From an uncultured Marvinbryantia sp. (GTDB lineage: Bacteria; Bacillota; Clostridia; Lachnospirales; Lachnospiraceae): a DNA stretch of 31,336 nucleotides. Positions 1-8,653 of this stretch are shown here, one piece after another. Position numbers and translations under genes: made by a program. The notes under the pieces were generated by a model. It was not told where the DNA came from and did no database searches. It was given only the letters and a program-made list of their open reading frames with translations. The number at the start of each line of letters is the position of its first letter. The stretch's first letter is position 1. The DNA lies in NCBI GenBank assembly GCA_934408725.1, contig CAKRVB010000031.1:1-31336 (forward strand), written 5' to 3'.

Positions 1-10
1 TCTATAGTCA

Positions 11-41
11 GAAAGACCGATGAAGCTCTCATCAGTCTTTC
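11..41 (-). terminator. Hairpin at the 3' end of the Nudix gene
   Basis: Two 13-nt arms (11-23 and 29-41) pair around a 5-nt loop. On the minus-strand RNA the single mismatch becomes a U-G wobble, so the helix is complete only in that orientation, which matches the upstream Nudix gene. It overlaps the stop codon. No clear U-tract follows, so it may be a processing or stability hairpin rather than a strong intrinsic terminator. Confidence 0.45.
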
Positions 42-499
42 CCTTTGAAATACTTTTTACTTCCGCCCCATAAATTTGCCTTTTTTAAGTTCAGATATTC
101 CTCGTATGCTCTCTCCAGCATCGTCCTCTCATTAGCAAATTTCAAAAGGTGATACGCTTCATGGTACTTGTAATACCCTGAATCAATAAAATGTTCCTCG
201 CGTTGTGGTTTACTGTAATAACTCTCAGAGCGCATAAGATACCAGTGGACATCTTTTTCCACCACATCTTCCGGCACATTAAAAGAATACTGGCTTTTTC
301 CAATATACTTCACGATAGAAGCCTTTGCGCCGGTCTCTTCCAGCACCTCTCTCAGCGCTGTCTCCGTATACTCCTCACCTGGTTCTACGGTACCCTTTGG
401 CAAAACCCATCCTTCGTACTTATTCTTGTAGCTCTTGAACAGCAAAAGGATCTTGCCTCGAAATATTACCACCCCGCCACAGCTCGTTGCCTCAATCAT
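32..499 (-). CDS. Nudix hydrolase
   Basis: This 155-residue protein is a Nudix pyrophosphohydrolase; members of the family cleave nucleoside diphosphates linked to another group. The Nudix box is complete at about residues 35-57: GTVEPGEE followed by REVLEETGA, giving the G-x5-E-x7-RE-x2-EE-x-G pattern that binds the catalytic metal. The preceding VLPKG run resembles the diadenosine-polyphosphate/mRNA-decapping-like branch, but the substrate cannot be told from sequence. The ATG at 499 has an AGGAGG ribosome binding site 7 nt upstream, which supports this start. The gene lies downstream of the penicillin-binding protein gene but has its own promoter, so a cell-wall role is not implied. Confidence 0.9.
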   Translation of the reverse strand: MIEATSCGGVVIFRGKILLLFKSYKNKYEGWVLPKGTVEPGEEYTETALREVLEETGAKASIVKYIGKSQYSFNVPEDVVEKDVHWYLMRSESYYSKPQREEHFIDSGYYKYHEAYHLLKFANERTMLERAYEEYLNLKKANLWGGSKKYFKGKD

Positions 500-542
500 T
501 GCAATTCCTCCTGTTTGCGTTGTGTTTTCTAAACATGGTATT

Positions 543-571
543 AGTATACAGCTATTTTTTTAAATCCGCAA
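543..571 (-). promoter_or_regulatory. SigA-type promoter for the Nudix gene
   Basis: On the minus strand, TTGCGG (566-571) and TATACT (543-548) are separated by 17 nt. It sits 8 nt beyond the penicillin-binding protein stop codon and about 45 nt upstream of the Nudix start. The -10 matches 5 of 6 consensus bases; the -35 matches only the TTG. Confidence 0.6.
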
Positions 572-579
572 CTTTTTTC

Positions 580-2214
580 TTAATATGTCTTTACAGAATT
601 ATAATAGGTATTGAAGATCTCCCTGGCAATCGGTACTGCAGCCGAGCTGCCGGTTCCACCATCTTCCGCTATAACGCTGACTACAATATCCGGATCCTCT
701 ACATTGGAAAATCCCACGAACCAGGAATGAGTGGAGAAGTTTGCTTCCGATCCGGTATTTCCGTTGATCTCATATTCTGCAGAACCGGTTTTACCGGCTA
801 CCGTATATCCAAGTCCACTTAACGATGTCGCAGTTCCGCCTTCTACTACGCTCAGCATATAACTGCTCAGTATCTGTGCCTCATCGGAATTCATCAGTTT
901 CTTGTATTCCATCGTCTTAGTTTCACTGACTTCGATTCCATCCGAGTTCTCAATATGATCTACAAAGTATGGCGTCATCAGCACACCATCATTGGCAACT
1001 GCCGAAACAATCAAAGCCATATGGAACGGTGATACCAGTGTATCTCCCTGTCCAATTGCTGTCTGCATTGTCTCACCCACTGAAGAATTTCCGTTCAGTG
1101 AGAACTGGCTGCTGCTGTACGGCAATACCGTCGGAAGCTTGCCATTGAACATCTCTTCCTTGCAAAGCTCGGCAAACTTATCATTATCCAGCTGCAATCC
1201 GATATTTGCAAAAGAGGTATTGCAGGAATGCTGGAAAGAGCCCTGCAGATCTTCAAATCCATGCACTTCATAGTCATAACACTTGATGGTCACATCTGAC
1301 TGAGTCATGCTGCCCTGGCAGTCATAGGTATAATTTCTGTAATCATTCGGGTATTCCCTCATAAATTCCAGTGTAGTCAGAATCTTAAAGGTAGATCCCG
1401 GAGGATACAGTCCCTGTGTCGCACGGTTCAGCAGTGGGCTTTCTGAATCATCTGCATTCAGAATCTCCCATTGGTTCGCCATATCATTCGGATCAAAATC
1501 TGGCTTAGATACCATGGCCAATATCTTTCCGGTGGACGGTTCCATGACAACAACTGCACCTTTATAGGCCCCCAGCGCATTATAAGCCGCCTGCTGGAGC
1601 CGGCTGTCCAGGGTCAGTACCAGACTGTCTCCCCGCAGCTTTTCATTGTTCTTTTCACTGCCCACCTGATCCTGAATCGATGCATTTGAAGTCATCAGAT
1701 CATTATTATAGATTGCCTCCAGACCGGACTTTCCGTTTACCGTATACCCTACCACATGGGCAAATACATTTCGCCATGGATACACACGGGTCTCTGTATT
1801 ATCATCTGCCACATTGGTACCGGCCAGTACCTCTCCATCAGAAGAATAGATCGTTCCACGGATCACATAGGCCTCCTGGGCGTCTCCCTTAGTATTGTTC
1901 GGATTGCGCTCCACATCATCTATCAGTTTTACATTAAAGTAGACCAGATAGCCCACAAGGGCAAGAAACATGGCGGAAAACAGATAGGCCATTTTGATAT
2001 ATGCCTTATTTCGCACTTTCTTTGGCACATGTTTTTCATAGGTCTTTTTCTTCTTCTCTTCCTGCGGCGGCTCTTCTTCATAGAACTTCTGTTCAAAATT
2101 CTGTTCCATATTCTCTGAAGAAGCCCCGTTTACAAAGGATGGAATGTCAATGGTCTTATCGGTAGATTCTTCCCTGTCCCATCTGCCATTCTCTTTCTTC
2201 TCTGAATCTCTCAA
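580..2214 (-). CDS. Class B penicillin-binding protein (transpeptidase)
   Basis: Membrane-anchored D,D-transpeptidase that crosslinks peptidoglycan. From a TTG start at 2214 it is 544 residues: an acidic and lysine-rich cytoplasmic tail, one membrane segment at about 73-95, then the extracytoplasmic region. All three penicillin-binding motifs are visible: STFK at 274-277 with the acylated serine, SCN at 330-332, and KTGSAE from 475. TTG is chosen because AGGAGG lies 6 nt upstream of it; an in-frame ATG at 2229 has only a weaker GGGAAG before it. The gene overlaps the SEDS gene by 59 nt, so the two are probably translationally coupled, as expected for a SEDS glycosyltransferase and its transpeptidase partner. 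It resembles PbpA/SpoVD-type proteins; whether it serves division, elongation or sporulation is not decided by sequence. Confidence 0.93.
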   Translation of the reverse strand: MRDSEKKENGRWDREESTDKTIDIPSFVNGASSENMEQNFEQKFYEEEPPQEEKKKKTYEKHVPKKVRNKAYIKMAYLFSAMFLALVGYLVYFNVKLIDDVERNPNNTKGDAQEAYVIRGTIYSSDGEVLAGTNVADDNTETRVYPWRNVFAHVVGYTVNGKSGLEAIYNNDLMTSNASIQDQVGSEKNNEKLRGDSLVLTLDSRLQQAAYNALGAYKGAVVVMEPSTGKILAMVSKPDFDPNDMANQWEILNADDSESPLLNRATQGLYPPGSTFKILTTLEFMREYPNDYRNYTYDCQGSMTQSDVTIKCYDYEVHGFEDLQGSFQHSCNTSFANIGLQLDNDKFAELCKEEMFNGKLPTVLPYSSSQFSLNGNSSVGETMQTAIGQGDTLVSPFHMALIVSAVANDGVLMTPYFVDHIENSDGIEVSETKTMEYKKLMNSDEAQILSSYMLSVVEGGTATSLSGLGYTVAGKTGSAEYEINGNTGSEANFSTHSWFVGFSNVEDPDIVVSVIAEDGGTGSSAAVPIAREIFNTYYNSVKTY

Positions 2215-3523
2215 TTTGTTCCTCCTCATCTTCCCGAAGAATATACAGTCCCTGAATAATTGCAAACATCATGACGGTACTCAGCATAGAACTTCCGCCG
2301 TAGCTGACCAGTGGAAGGGTCACTCCGGTCATCGGAATGAACTTCATGGCACCGCCTACCGTCAGGAATACCTGAACGGCATACATGGTTCCCAGTCCCA
2401 ATGCTACCAGACGGTAGAACCGGTTGGAAAGCCGCATGGCAATGTTCACGAACATAATATAACAGCTCATACATACCAGAATCACACAGATGGCAAACAG
2501 GCCGCCCAGTTCTTCTGTAATGGCTGAGAACATAAAGTCCATCTCCACCAGTGGAATGCTGTCCGGTGTACCATTCATGATACCGGTTCCAAGCCAGCCT
2601 CCTGCTGCCATGGCGAAAAGTGACTGTGCCACCTGATAGCCGCTTCCGGAATAATCTGCAAATGGATTCTGCCAGATCTCTACTCGTTCCCGAATATGGG
2701 CAAAGAGGTGATAGGCTCCCACCGCAGCCACCGATCCGGCTGTCACCCCGGCCAGCGCATAGAGCATCTTTCTGGTAGCCACATACAGCATGACCAGATA
2801 GGTCACAAAATAGATCAGTGCGCTTCCCAGGTCAGTAGAATAGACCAGAATCAGCACATGCAGTGCCGCCACGACTGTAGCAATCACAATATCTTTAAAA
2901 TTCTTTGCATTTCCCAACATACCGGCAATGCAGAAAACAAAAATAATCTTTATAAACTCCGATGGCTGTACACTGATGCCGCCAATCACGAATCCCAGCT
3001 TGGCTCCGTAAGTGGTCTGTGCTGCTACTGCGACCACGCCCAGGCCTCCGATACCGATGATGGCATACAGCCAGGTCCATTTGGTCAGAACACGTACTTT
3101 ACGGATAATCGCCGGAATCAGCAGTGCAACCACGGTGGAAATGATTACAACCTTAAACTGCTTCACGCCCTCATCGAAAGACAGCCTTGTAATCATGATA
3201 AATCCAATGGTAATCAGCATACACATATGATTGACTACCAGCTTGGACGCTCTTGGATACAGATTCCGGAAAAATACCAGCGTTGCCGCAAGATAGATGA
3301 ACTGTGCCCCATAGAGGAACATCAGATTCAGATCTCCTTTTTTCAGATACATAATCATAAATGCGATAAAATGTATCATGAACATCATCAGATTCTGTCT
3401 GATAAACAGGAAGTCTTTGTCATCTTCATCATTCTTGCTGAAAACGATATAGCTCTGCATGGTATAGATCGCCATCAGAATCAGTATCGCATATCTTGAA
3501 AACTGAATAATTAAACTAACCAC
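2156..3523 (-). CDS. SEDS peptidoglycan glycosyltransferase (FtsW/RodA/SpoVE family)
   Basis: A 455-residue integral membrane protein with about ten hydrophobic segments, the usual SEDS architecture. SEDS proteins polymerise lipid II into glycan strands and work with a class B penicillin-binding protein, which is encoded directly downstream with a 59-nt overlap. Family motifs are visible: QPSEFIKI, DLGSALI, SGSGYQVAQS, the AITEELGG stretch and the C-terminal PMTGVTLPLVSYGGSS. The start is a GTG at 3523 with GGGGAG 5 nt upstream; only 12 nt separate it from the stop of the U32 gene, so the three form one transcription unit. The highly charged C-terminal tail is cytoplasmic. Assignment to FtsW, RodA or SpoVE would need phylogeny. 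Confidence 0.93.
   Translation of the reverse strand: MVSLIIQFSRYAILILMAIYTMQSYIVFSKNDEDDKDFLFIRQNLMMFMIHFIAFMIMYLKKGDLNLMFLYGAQFIYLAATLVFFRNLYPRASKLVVNHMCMLITIGFIMITRLSFDEGVKQFKVVIISTVVALLIPAIIRKVRVLTKWTWLYAIIGIGGLGVVAVAAQTTYGAKLGFVIGGISVQPSEFIKIIFVFCIAGMLGNAKNFKDIVIATVVAALHVLILVYSTDLGSALIYFVTYLVMLYVATRKMLYALAGVTAGSVAAVGAYHLFAHIRERVEIWQNPFADYSGSGYQVAQSLFAMAAGGWLGTGIMNGTPDSIPLVEMDFMFSAITEELGGLFAICVILVCMSCYIMFVNIAMRLSNRFYRLVALGLGTMYAVQVFLTVGGAMKFIPMTGVTLPLVSYGGSSMLSTVMMFAIIQGLYILREDEEEQIERFREEREWQMGQGRIYR
2221..2226 (-). promoter_or_regulatory. Ribosome binding site deciding a TTG start
   Basis: A perfect AGGAGG on the minus strand lies 6 nt before the TTG at 2212-2214 and inside the coding region of the upstream SEDS gene. 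It favours TTG over the ATG at 2229. Confidence 0.7.
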
Positions 3524-3535
3524 GTTATCTCCCCT

Positions 3536-5929
3536 TTATTCCACGCCTCGTTTCAAATGCCCTCGTGTGAATTCACCTCCCGGTGCTTTCACCTCTCTGT
3601 GTTCGATCAATGCTTCTCTGTATCGCTGCAATACTTCTCTTACCTGCACGGCTGACTCTGTGGTAAAGTTCAGCCGGTACGAAGCCGGATGGATCGCTGC
3701 CACCGTTTTTTCCAGATCAGCCAGCTCGGTCACTGCACTGTTATAGAGCACATTATAACAGAAACTGCAGTCATTCTTCACGGTAAAATACTTATTTTTC
3801 CGATCCTTCAGCTGCAGACTCTTTCGCATCTTCCGGCAGCCTGTGGTATTCTTCTGAAAGCACTGTGCAGTCACCATCAGAGGAGTATATCCATACACGA
3901 TCAGCTCTCCAGGCAATACTCCCTGCATCTGTCGCAGTTCCTGATCTGTCAGTTCTTCCGGCAGCGTGATCCAGTCAATCTTCTCCTTTTCCCAGAAACG
4001 TATGGCTCTGCTGTTCCAGATATACAGATTGGCATCCAGCGCTATTTTACCACGATATTCCATCTCCTGTAAATATTCCATCTCTTCCAGGTTCTTGATC
4101 AGAAGACCGTCAAACTGCTGCAATACCGCCATCATTTCTTTTTCCTGGCGGAAATAGTTTCTGCTTTCTTCCCGGAAAATCCATGGCATCACGTACCAGC
4201 ACTGTATACTCTGTTCATGACATCTGGTAATATCTAATGCTGCGCGCTCCTGAAATGCTTTTTGGGAGTCATAAAGCAGACTGCTGATGTAAACACGGGT
4301 CACCGTACCCTGACGCAGCACTTCCTCAAGCTGTTCTTCTGTCTGAATCTCTGCATCCAGAACCGGTACCCCCTGGCTGTGTTCTGCTTCATCACAGATG
4401 AATGGCACTTTCTGCTCCTTACGGAAATATACGCTCAGCATCTGCTGTCGCAATTCTTCGATAGCCCGTCTTCGCAGTTCATTTAATTCCTGCATTGGCA
4501 CAAAAACAGACTCATCCAGATGGATCTCCAGATTCTTCCACTGGAAATCCGTCTGTCCCAGCTTACTGATCTGGCGCCGCACTTCCTCTTCCGTCACCGG
4601 GCGCTTCTGTGCCGCCTGTATCTGCTGGCCGGTAACTGTGATTTTCTGCCCCTGGCAGCGAATCTCCAGCTGGGCCGGTTGTCCTTTTTTCAATAGTAAT
4701 ACCCCATCTGTCGCTACTTTATAAGGGGTATCCAGATATTCTTTTTTCAGGCTCTGAAGAAGCTGCTCATTTCTCGTACGGTAGAACAGCGCCGCTTTAT
4801 CCGGCTTTGATTTTCCTGTCTTTATCGAAAAGACTGCCCCTTTCGCCACCTTTGCAGTCAAAGTCACTTCTGTCTTTTCCTCTTTTCTGCTGCGAAGCTC
4901 CAGGACATCCTGCGGATGAAGCTCTTCCAGCGCCTTCCAGCGAACTCCTTTTTCTGAAAAGACAGGCTTTGCCGCTTCTGTTCCCCAATGATTCGGCCGT
5001 TCCATGGACATCATATCCCGGCCATTATGCTGCCGATAATATCCGGTGGAAAATCCGCCTCTGTTATATAGATCCATCAGGATACTGCGGTCTTCCTCAG
5101 AGACCTGAAAATCTTTTTTTCCATATTGCAGATAACGGTCGATATATTTCCGGTAAACAGCCGTAATACCAGCTGTATATTCTGGCTTCTTCATGCGGCC
5201 TTCCATCTTAAAAGAATACACACCACTTTCGATCAGATCCGGGATCAGATCCAGGGTACACATATCTTTCGGACTCATCAGAAATGGCTGGCCCTCTCTG
5301 GAAATCTGTCTTCCATCTGAATCATAAAGCTGATACGGGAGCCGACATGGCTGCGCACATCTTCCCCGGTTGCCGCTTCTCCCACCGATCATGCTGCTTA
5401 AAAGGCATTGACCAGAATAGCAAAAGCACAGGGCTCCGTGTACAAAACTCTCTATCTCCACCGGCACCTGCTGATGAATCCGGCGTATCTCTTCCATAGA
5501 TAGTTCTCTGGCTGTCACAACTCTGGAGGCGCCACGCTCCTTCAGCCATGCCGCTCCCCTGACACCTGTCACAGTCATCTGTGTACTGGCATGAAGATCC
5601 ATGTCCGGGAACTCTTCCCTTACCAGCTGAAACACACCAAAATCCTGTACAATCACCGCATCCAGGCCTTCCCGGTAAAAAGGCAGCAGATACTCGTATA
5701 CCTCTTCTATCTCTTTTTCCTTGATCAGGGTATTGACGGTCAGATACAGCTTCTTTCCACGGAGATGGGCGTAGTCGATTGCTTCCTTCATCCGCTCTGT
5801 ATCCAGATTGTCTGCAAATGCTCTGGCGCCAAACTTCGTGCCGCCGATATAGACTGCATCTGCCCCTGCCTTATACGCTGCCATCATGCTCTCATAAGAG
5901 CCGGCAGGTGCCAGTAATTCTACCTTCAT
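3536..5929 (-). CDS. U32 peptidase-family protein with DUF3656-like region
   Basis: A 797-residue protein opening with MKVELLAPAGSYES, typical of U32 'collagenase-like' proteins. The U32 signature runs at about 160-177 (ESFVHGALCFCYSGQC) and is followed by GNRGRCAQPCR, giving Cys168, 170, 175, 191 and 195. A further Cys pair lies in DCSFCYN near the C-terminus. Despite the name, characterised members of this length in enterobacteria (RlhA) hydroxylate 23S rRNA, and relatives (TrhP) modify tRNA, so an RNA-hydroxylation role is at least as likely as proteolysis; that is family knowledge, not seen here. The middle and C-terminal half fits the DUF3656 extension found in RlhA-size proteins. AAAGG about 10 nt upstream of the ATG is a moderate ribosome binding site. 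Confidence 0.85.
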   Translation of the reverse strand: MKVELLAPAGSYESMMAAYKAGADAVYIGGTKFGARAFADNLDTERMKEAIDYAHLRGKKLYLTVNTLIKEKEIEEVYEYLLPFYREGLDAVIVQDFGVFQLVREEFPDMDLHASTQMTVTGVRGAAWLKERGASRVVTARELSMEEIRRIHQQVPVEIESFVHGALCFCYSGQCLLSSMIGGRSGNRGRCAQPCRLPYQLYDSDGRQISREGQPFLMSPKDMCTLDLIPDLIESGVYSFKMEGRMKKPEYTAGITAVYRKYIDRYLQYGKKDFQVSEEDRSILMDLYNRGGFSTGYYRQHNGRDMMSMERPNHWGTEAAKPVFSEKGVRWKALEELHPQDVLELRSRKEEKTEVTLTAKVAKGAVFSIKTGKSKPDKAALFYRTRNEQLLQSLKKEYLDTPYKVATDGVLLLKKGQPAQLEIRCQGQKITVTGQQIQAAQKRPVTEEEVRRQISKLGQTDFQWKNLEIHLDESVFVPMQELNELRRRAIEELRQQMLSVYFRKEQKVPFICDEAEHSQGVPVLDAEIQTEEQLEEVLRQGTVTRVYISSLLYDSQKAFQERAALDITRCHEQSIQCWYVMPWIFREESRNYFRQEKEMMAVLQQFDGLLIKNLEEMEYLQEMEYRGKIALDANLYIWNSRAIRFWEKEKIDWITLPEELTDQELRQMQGVLPGELIVYGYTPLMVTAQCFQKNTTGCRKMRKSLQLKDRKNKYFTVKNDCSFCYNVLYNSAVTELADLEKTVAAIHPASYRLNFTTESAVQVREVLQRYREALIEHREVKAPGGEFTRGHLKRGVE

Positions 5930-5970
5930 CTATGTTGTACCTTTCTATCTAATAAAAGATGCCTTATGAC

Positions 5971-5987
5971 ATGTGCCACCGGCACAT
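5971..5987. other. Short perfect hairpin upstream of the U32 gene
   Basis: ATGTGCC and GGCACAT (7 bp) pair around a 3-nt loop, 42 nt upstream of the U32 start and just past the zapA terminator. It could be part of a 5' leader or an operator. No convincing promoter could be placed beside it. Confidence 0.3.
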
Positions 5988-6012
5988 AGCACCCTGGCAT
6001 CATATAATAAAT

Positions 6013-6050
6013 CAGGCTGCCGTAATCCTTCTACAGGATCCTGCAGCCTG
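6013..6050 (-). terminator. Intrinsic terminator after zapA
   Basis: An outer 8-bp stem (6013-6020 with 6043-6050) and an inner 5-bp stem (6025-6029 with 6035-6039) form a GC-rich hairpin 4 nt beyond the zapA stop. On the minus strand it is followed by an AT-rich ATTTATTAT run. It probably ends the cob-ruv-zapA transcript. Confidence 0.65.
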
Positions 6051-6054
6051 TGTA

Positions 6055-6381
6055 TCACTTTTTTTTCAAATCATCCAGCTGTCTCTGCAGATCAATCAGA
6101 GTATGCTTCAGATCAAAGATCTCCTTGTCTCTGGATGTTATTCCATCTTCCAGTATCTCCGCCTGCTTCTTCGCCTTGAAGTAATCATCGGCGATGTTAA
6201 GCTGTACCAGAATGCTCTTCATCTCATTGGACTGACGCTTATAGCTCTCCAGCTTCTGAATCTCAGTCAGCTTATTGTTCAAATAATAACCAACCTTCTG
6301 AATATATTCTTCGCTTTCATAACCACTGATCACAAAGATCTGACCATTAATGACCACTTGTGTCTGGTTTTTCGCTGACAT
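6055..6381 (-). CDS. zapA: Cell division protein ZapA-like
   Basis: A 108-residue protein with the ZapA layout: a short N-terminal globular part (VVINGQIFVISGYESEEYIQ, residues 9-28) followed from about residue 35 by a long coiled coil that ends in a lysine-rich tail. ZapA binds and bundles FtsZ at the division ring. The ATG has a perfect AGGAGG upstream. It sits 42 nt after ruvB and before a terminator, so it is probably the last gene of that transcript. Small coiled-coil proteins are easily misassigned, but the N-terminal match makes ZapA the best call. Confidence 0.82.
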   Translation of the reverse strand: MSAKNQTQVVINGQIFVISGYESEEYIQKVGYYLNNKLTEIQKLESYKRQSNEMKSILVQLNIADDYFKAKKQAEILEDGITSRDKEIFDLKHTLIDLQRQLDDLKKK

Positions 6382-6423
6382 AACACTTCCTCCTCATTCG
6401 TATGCAATCAGTATACCGAACTT

Positions 6424-7419
6424 CTACTGGAATTGCAAGCCCAGATGATGATAAGATTTTTCAGTTGCCATTCTTCCTCTCGGCGTACGGATAAGGAATC
6501 CTTTTTTCAAAAGATATGGTTCGTAGACATCTTCTATGGTTCCCGCATCCTCTCCAATCGTCGCCGCCAGCGTATCCAGCCCCACCGGTCCACCCTGGAA
6601 CTTCTCGATCATGGTAGTCAGAAGATTGCGGTCTGTCACATCCAGTCCATAGGTATCCACTTCCAGCAGATCCAGGGCAAAGCTTGCGGTCTCCCGGGTG
6701 ATTTTTCCATCATACTTTACCTGTGCAAAGTCCCGGACTCTCTTTAACAAACGGTTTGCCAGACGTGGGGTTCCTCTGGATCTTTTAGCCAGCTCTATGG
6801 CTCCTTCCGGTTCAATCTCCACATCCAGAATCTTCGCAGAATTGCAGATAATCTCTGCCAGTTCTTCTTCCGTATAGAACTCCAGATGATGGATCACGCC
6901 AAAACGGTCACGCAAAGGTGCAGTCAGAAGTCCTGCTCTTGTGGTCGCTCCCACCAGGGTAAACCTTGGCAGATCCAGGCGAATCGAACGGGCTGCTGCC
7001 CCCTTTCCAATCATGATATCAATGGCAAAATCTTCCATGGCAGGATACAGTACCTCTTCCACCTGCCGGTTCAGACGGTGGATCTCATCCACGAACAGCA
7101 CATCCCCCTCCTGAAGATTATTCAGGATTGCAGCCATCTCTCCGGGCTTCTCAATCGCCGGACCGGAAGTCACCTTCATATGCACGCCCATCTCATTGGC
7201 TATGATTCCCGCAAGGGTTGTTTTTCCCAGTCCCGGTGGACCATAAAACAGCACATGGTCCAGAGAATCCCCTCTCTGCTTTGCCGCTTCGATATAGACC
7301 TTCAGATTCTCCTTCGCCTTCTCCTGCCCGATATAGTCTTTCAGCATCTTAGGACGCAGACTGGTCTCGATACGGGAATCCTCTGGAAGAACCTCTGTTT
7401 GAATTACTCTTCTATCCAT
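6424..7419 (-). CDS. ruvB: Holliday junction branch migration helicase RuvB
   Basis: A 331-residue AAA+ motor that, with RuvA, drives branch migration of Holliday junctions during recombinational repair. Walker A is GPPGLGKTT (60-68), Walker B is the DEIH at 111-114, and the sensor/arginine region reads GATTRAGLL with APLRDRFG. The C-terminal winged-helix part ends in the usual PRGRMAT stretch. Length is normal for the family. ruvA lies 30 nt upstream, giving the standard ruvA-ruvB pair. Confidence 0.97.
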   Translation of the reverse strand: MDRRVIQTEVLPEDSRIETSLRPKMLKDYIGQEKAKENLKVYIEAAKQRGDSLDHVLFYGPPGLGKTTLAGIIANEMGVHMKVTSGPAIEKPGEMAAILNNLQEGDVLFVDEIHRLNRQVEEVLYPAMEDFAIDIMIGKGAAARSIRLDLPRFTLVGATTRAGLLTAPLRDRFGVIHHLEFYTEEELAEIICNSAKILDVEIEPEGAIELAKRSRGTPRLANRLLKRVRDFAQVKYDGKITRETASFALDLLEVDTYGLDVTDRNLLTTMIEKFQGGPVGLDTLAATIGEDAGTIEDVYEPYLLKKGFLIRTPRGRMATEKSYHHLGLQFQ

Positions 7420-7449
7420 ATATTTTTATTTCTCCTAAATTATCTCTGC

Positions 7450-8067
7450 TTATAACAACGAAAATTTCTTTAACGCTGCCTTCAGCAGATCTTCCGTATT
7501 CATGTCCTCGCCGGTGTCTGCTGCACGTACTGCTTTCAGTGCCTCGCCGCCAGGATAACCCAGAGCCACCAGAGCCTGCACCGCTTCCTCCTGTACCTGT
7601 CTGGTGGTACCTGTCGGTATCGTGCCTTCTGTGCTTTCTGCCAGAGAACTGTCAAAAGTCTCCTGCAGATCGAACTTATCTTTCAGTTCCAGTATCATTT
7701 TTTGTGCGGTCTTCGGGCCAACCCCAGGTGCCTTGGCAATCGCTTTGGCATCTCCTGCCAGCACTGCAAACCGGATATCATTGGCGGACAATGCAGACAG
7801 CATCCCTAAGGCCGCCTTCGGTCCGATTCCATTCACGCCCAGCAGCAGCTGAAATACATGAAGATCATCTTTTTGCAGGAAGCCGTACAGCTGCATGGCA
7901 TCTTCCCGGACCTGCAGATAGGTAAACAGCTTCACACGGTCTCGTCTGCCGGACAATGCACTGGCATCCCGCCCGGTAATAAAGACTCCATAGCCTACCC
8001 CATTCACATCCAGAAGTACCTTCGTCTCTTCCAGTTCTTCAATTTCACCTTTTAAAAATGCAATCAT
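7450..8067 (-). CDS. ruvA: Holliday junction DNA-binding protein RuvA
   Basis: RuvA tetramers clamp the Holliday junction and load RuvB. From the ATG at 8067 it is 205 residues, starting MIAFLKGEIEELEE, the conserved OB-fold start of the family. A longer in-frame extension to 8151 is rejected because it runs into the upstream gene and this ATG has GGGAG 7 nt upstream. The helix-hairpin-helix pair is visible in LLGVNGIGPKAALGML and APGVGPKTAQKMILEL, and the C-terminal domain III ends in LLKAALKKFSLL. The start lies one base past the cobC stop codon, which suggests translation coupling. Confidence 0.97.
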   Translation of the reverse strand: MIAFLKGEIEELEETKVLLDVNGVGYGVFITGRDASALSGRRDRVKLFTYLQVREDAMQLYGFLQKDDLHVFQLLLGVNGIGPKAALGMLSALSANDIRFAVLAGDAKAIAKAPGVGPKTAQKMILELKDKFDLQETFDSSLAESTEGTIPTGTTRQVQEEAVQALVALGYPGGEALKAVRAADTGEDMNTEDLLKAALKKFSLL

Positions 8068-8068
8068 G

Positions 8069-8653
8069 TTATTCTCCCAGTTTCTGATAATGATACTGCC
8101 CTTTTTCTCCTTCCAGGCGATAACCTTCCCCGTTCCCCACCTGGAAATCATAATAAGAACCTGTCGGTATCCCCACAGCTTCCAGAATACTCATCAATGT
8201 TCCTCCATGTGCCACAATGGCAATGGTTTTCTCCACGTCCAACTGCTCCCATTCTTTCTCCAGCCTGTAAAAAGCGTTCAGGCTTCGCTCCTGGAATGCT
8301 TCTCTGGATTCGCCTCCCGGGAACGGCAGACGGCCATTGCTGTCGATCCACCGCTGATATGCTTCATTTCCGGCAAGTTCCTGATAGTTCTGATTCTCAA
8401 ATTCTCCAAAATCACATTCCCGCAAATCTGCTATCAGCTGCTGTTCTACGCCTGGAAACAGGATCTCTGCCGTCTCCCTGCAGCGCAGCATAGGACTGCA
8501 ATAGAGCAGATCCGGGATCGGATACCTATGCTTCTCCCGTATCTGAGCCAAAAAACACCGTCCCGGGTGGCACAGTGGTTCGTCTGTGATTCCTATATAG
8601 CGTTTTTTCTGGTTGCCAAACGTCTCTCCATGCCGGATCAGATAAATCGTCAT
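8069..8653 (-). CDS. cobC: Histidine phosphatase, probable alpha-ribazole phosphatase CobC
   Basis: A 194-residue histidine-phosphatase-superfamily protein with the RHGET motif near the start, the CSPMLRCRETAE segment, the acidic ECDFGEFE and the second catalytic histidine in IVAHGGTLM. Many relatives are generic phosphatases; the CobC assignment rests on context, since cobT, cobU and cobS lie directly upstream. In that pathway it dephosphorylates alpha-ribazole phosphate or adenosylcobalamin phosphate in lower-ligand assembly. The ATG at 8653 overlaps the preceding stop as ATGA. A longer in-frame reading to 8734 is not preferred, because MTIYLIRHGET is the family's normal start and AAAGGAG precedes it. 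Confidence 0.82.
   Translation of the reverse strand: MTIYLIRHGETFGNQKKRYIGITDEPLCHPGRCFLAQIREKHRYPIPDLLYCSPMLRCRETAEILFPGVEQQLIADLRECDFGEFENQNYQELAGNEAYQRWIDSNGRLPFPGGESREAFQERSLNAFYRLEKEWEQLDVEKTIAIVAHGGTLMSILEAVGIPTGSYYDFQVGNGEGYRLEGEKGQYHYQKLGE

Noticed and set aside
2696..3499. 267-codon plus-strand open frame opposite the SEDS gene
   Set aside because: Antisense shadow of a membrane protein gene; the translation is His/Gln/Ser-rich with no domain.
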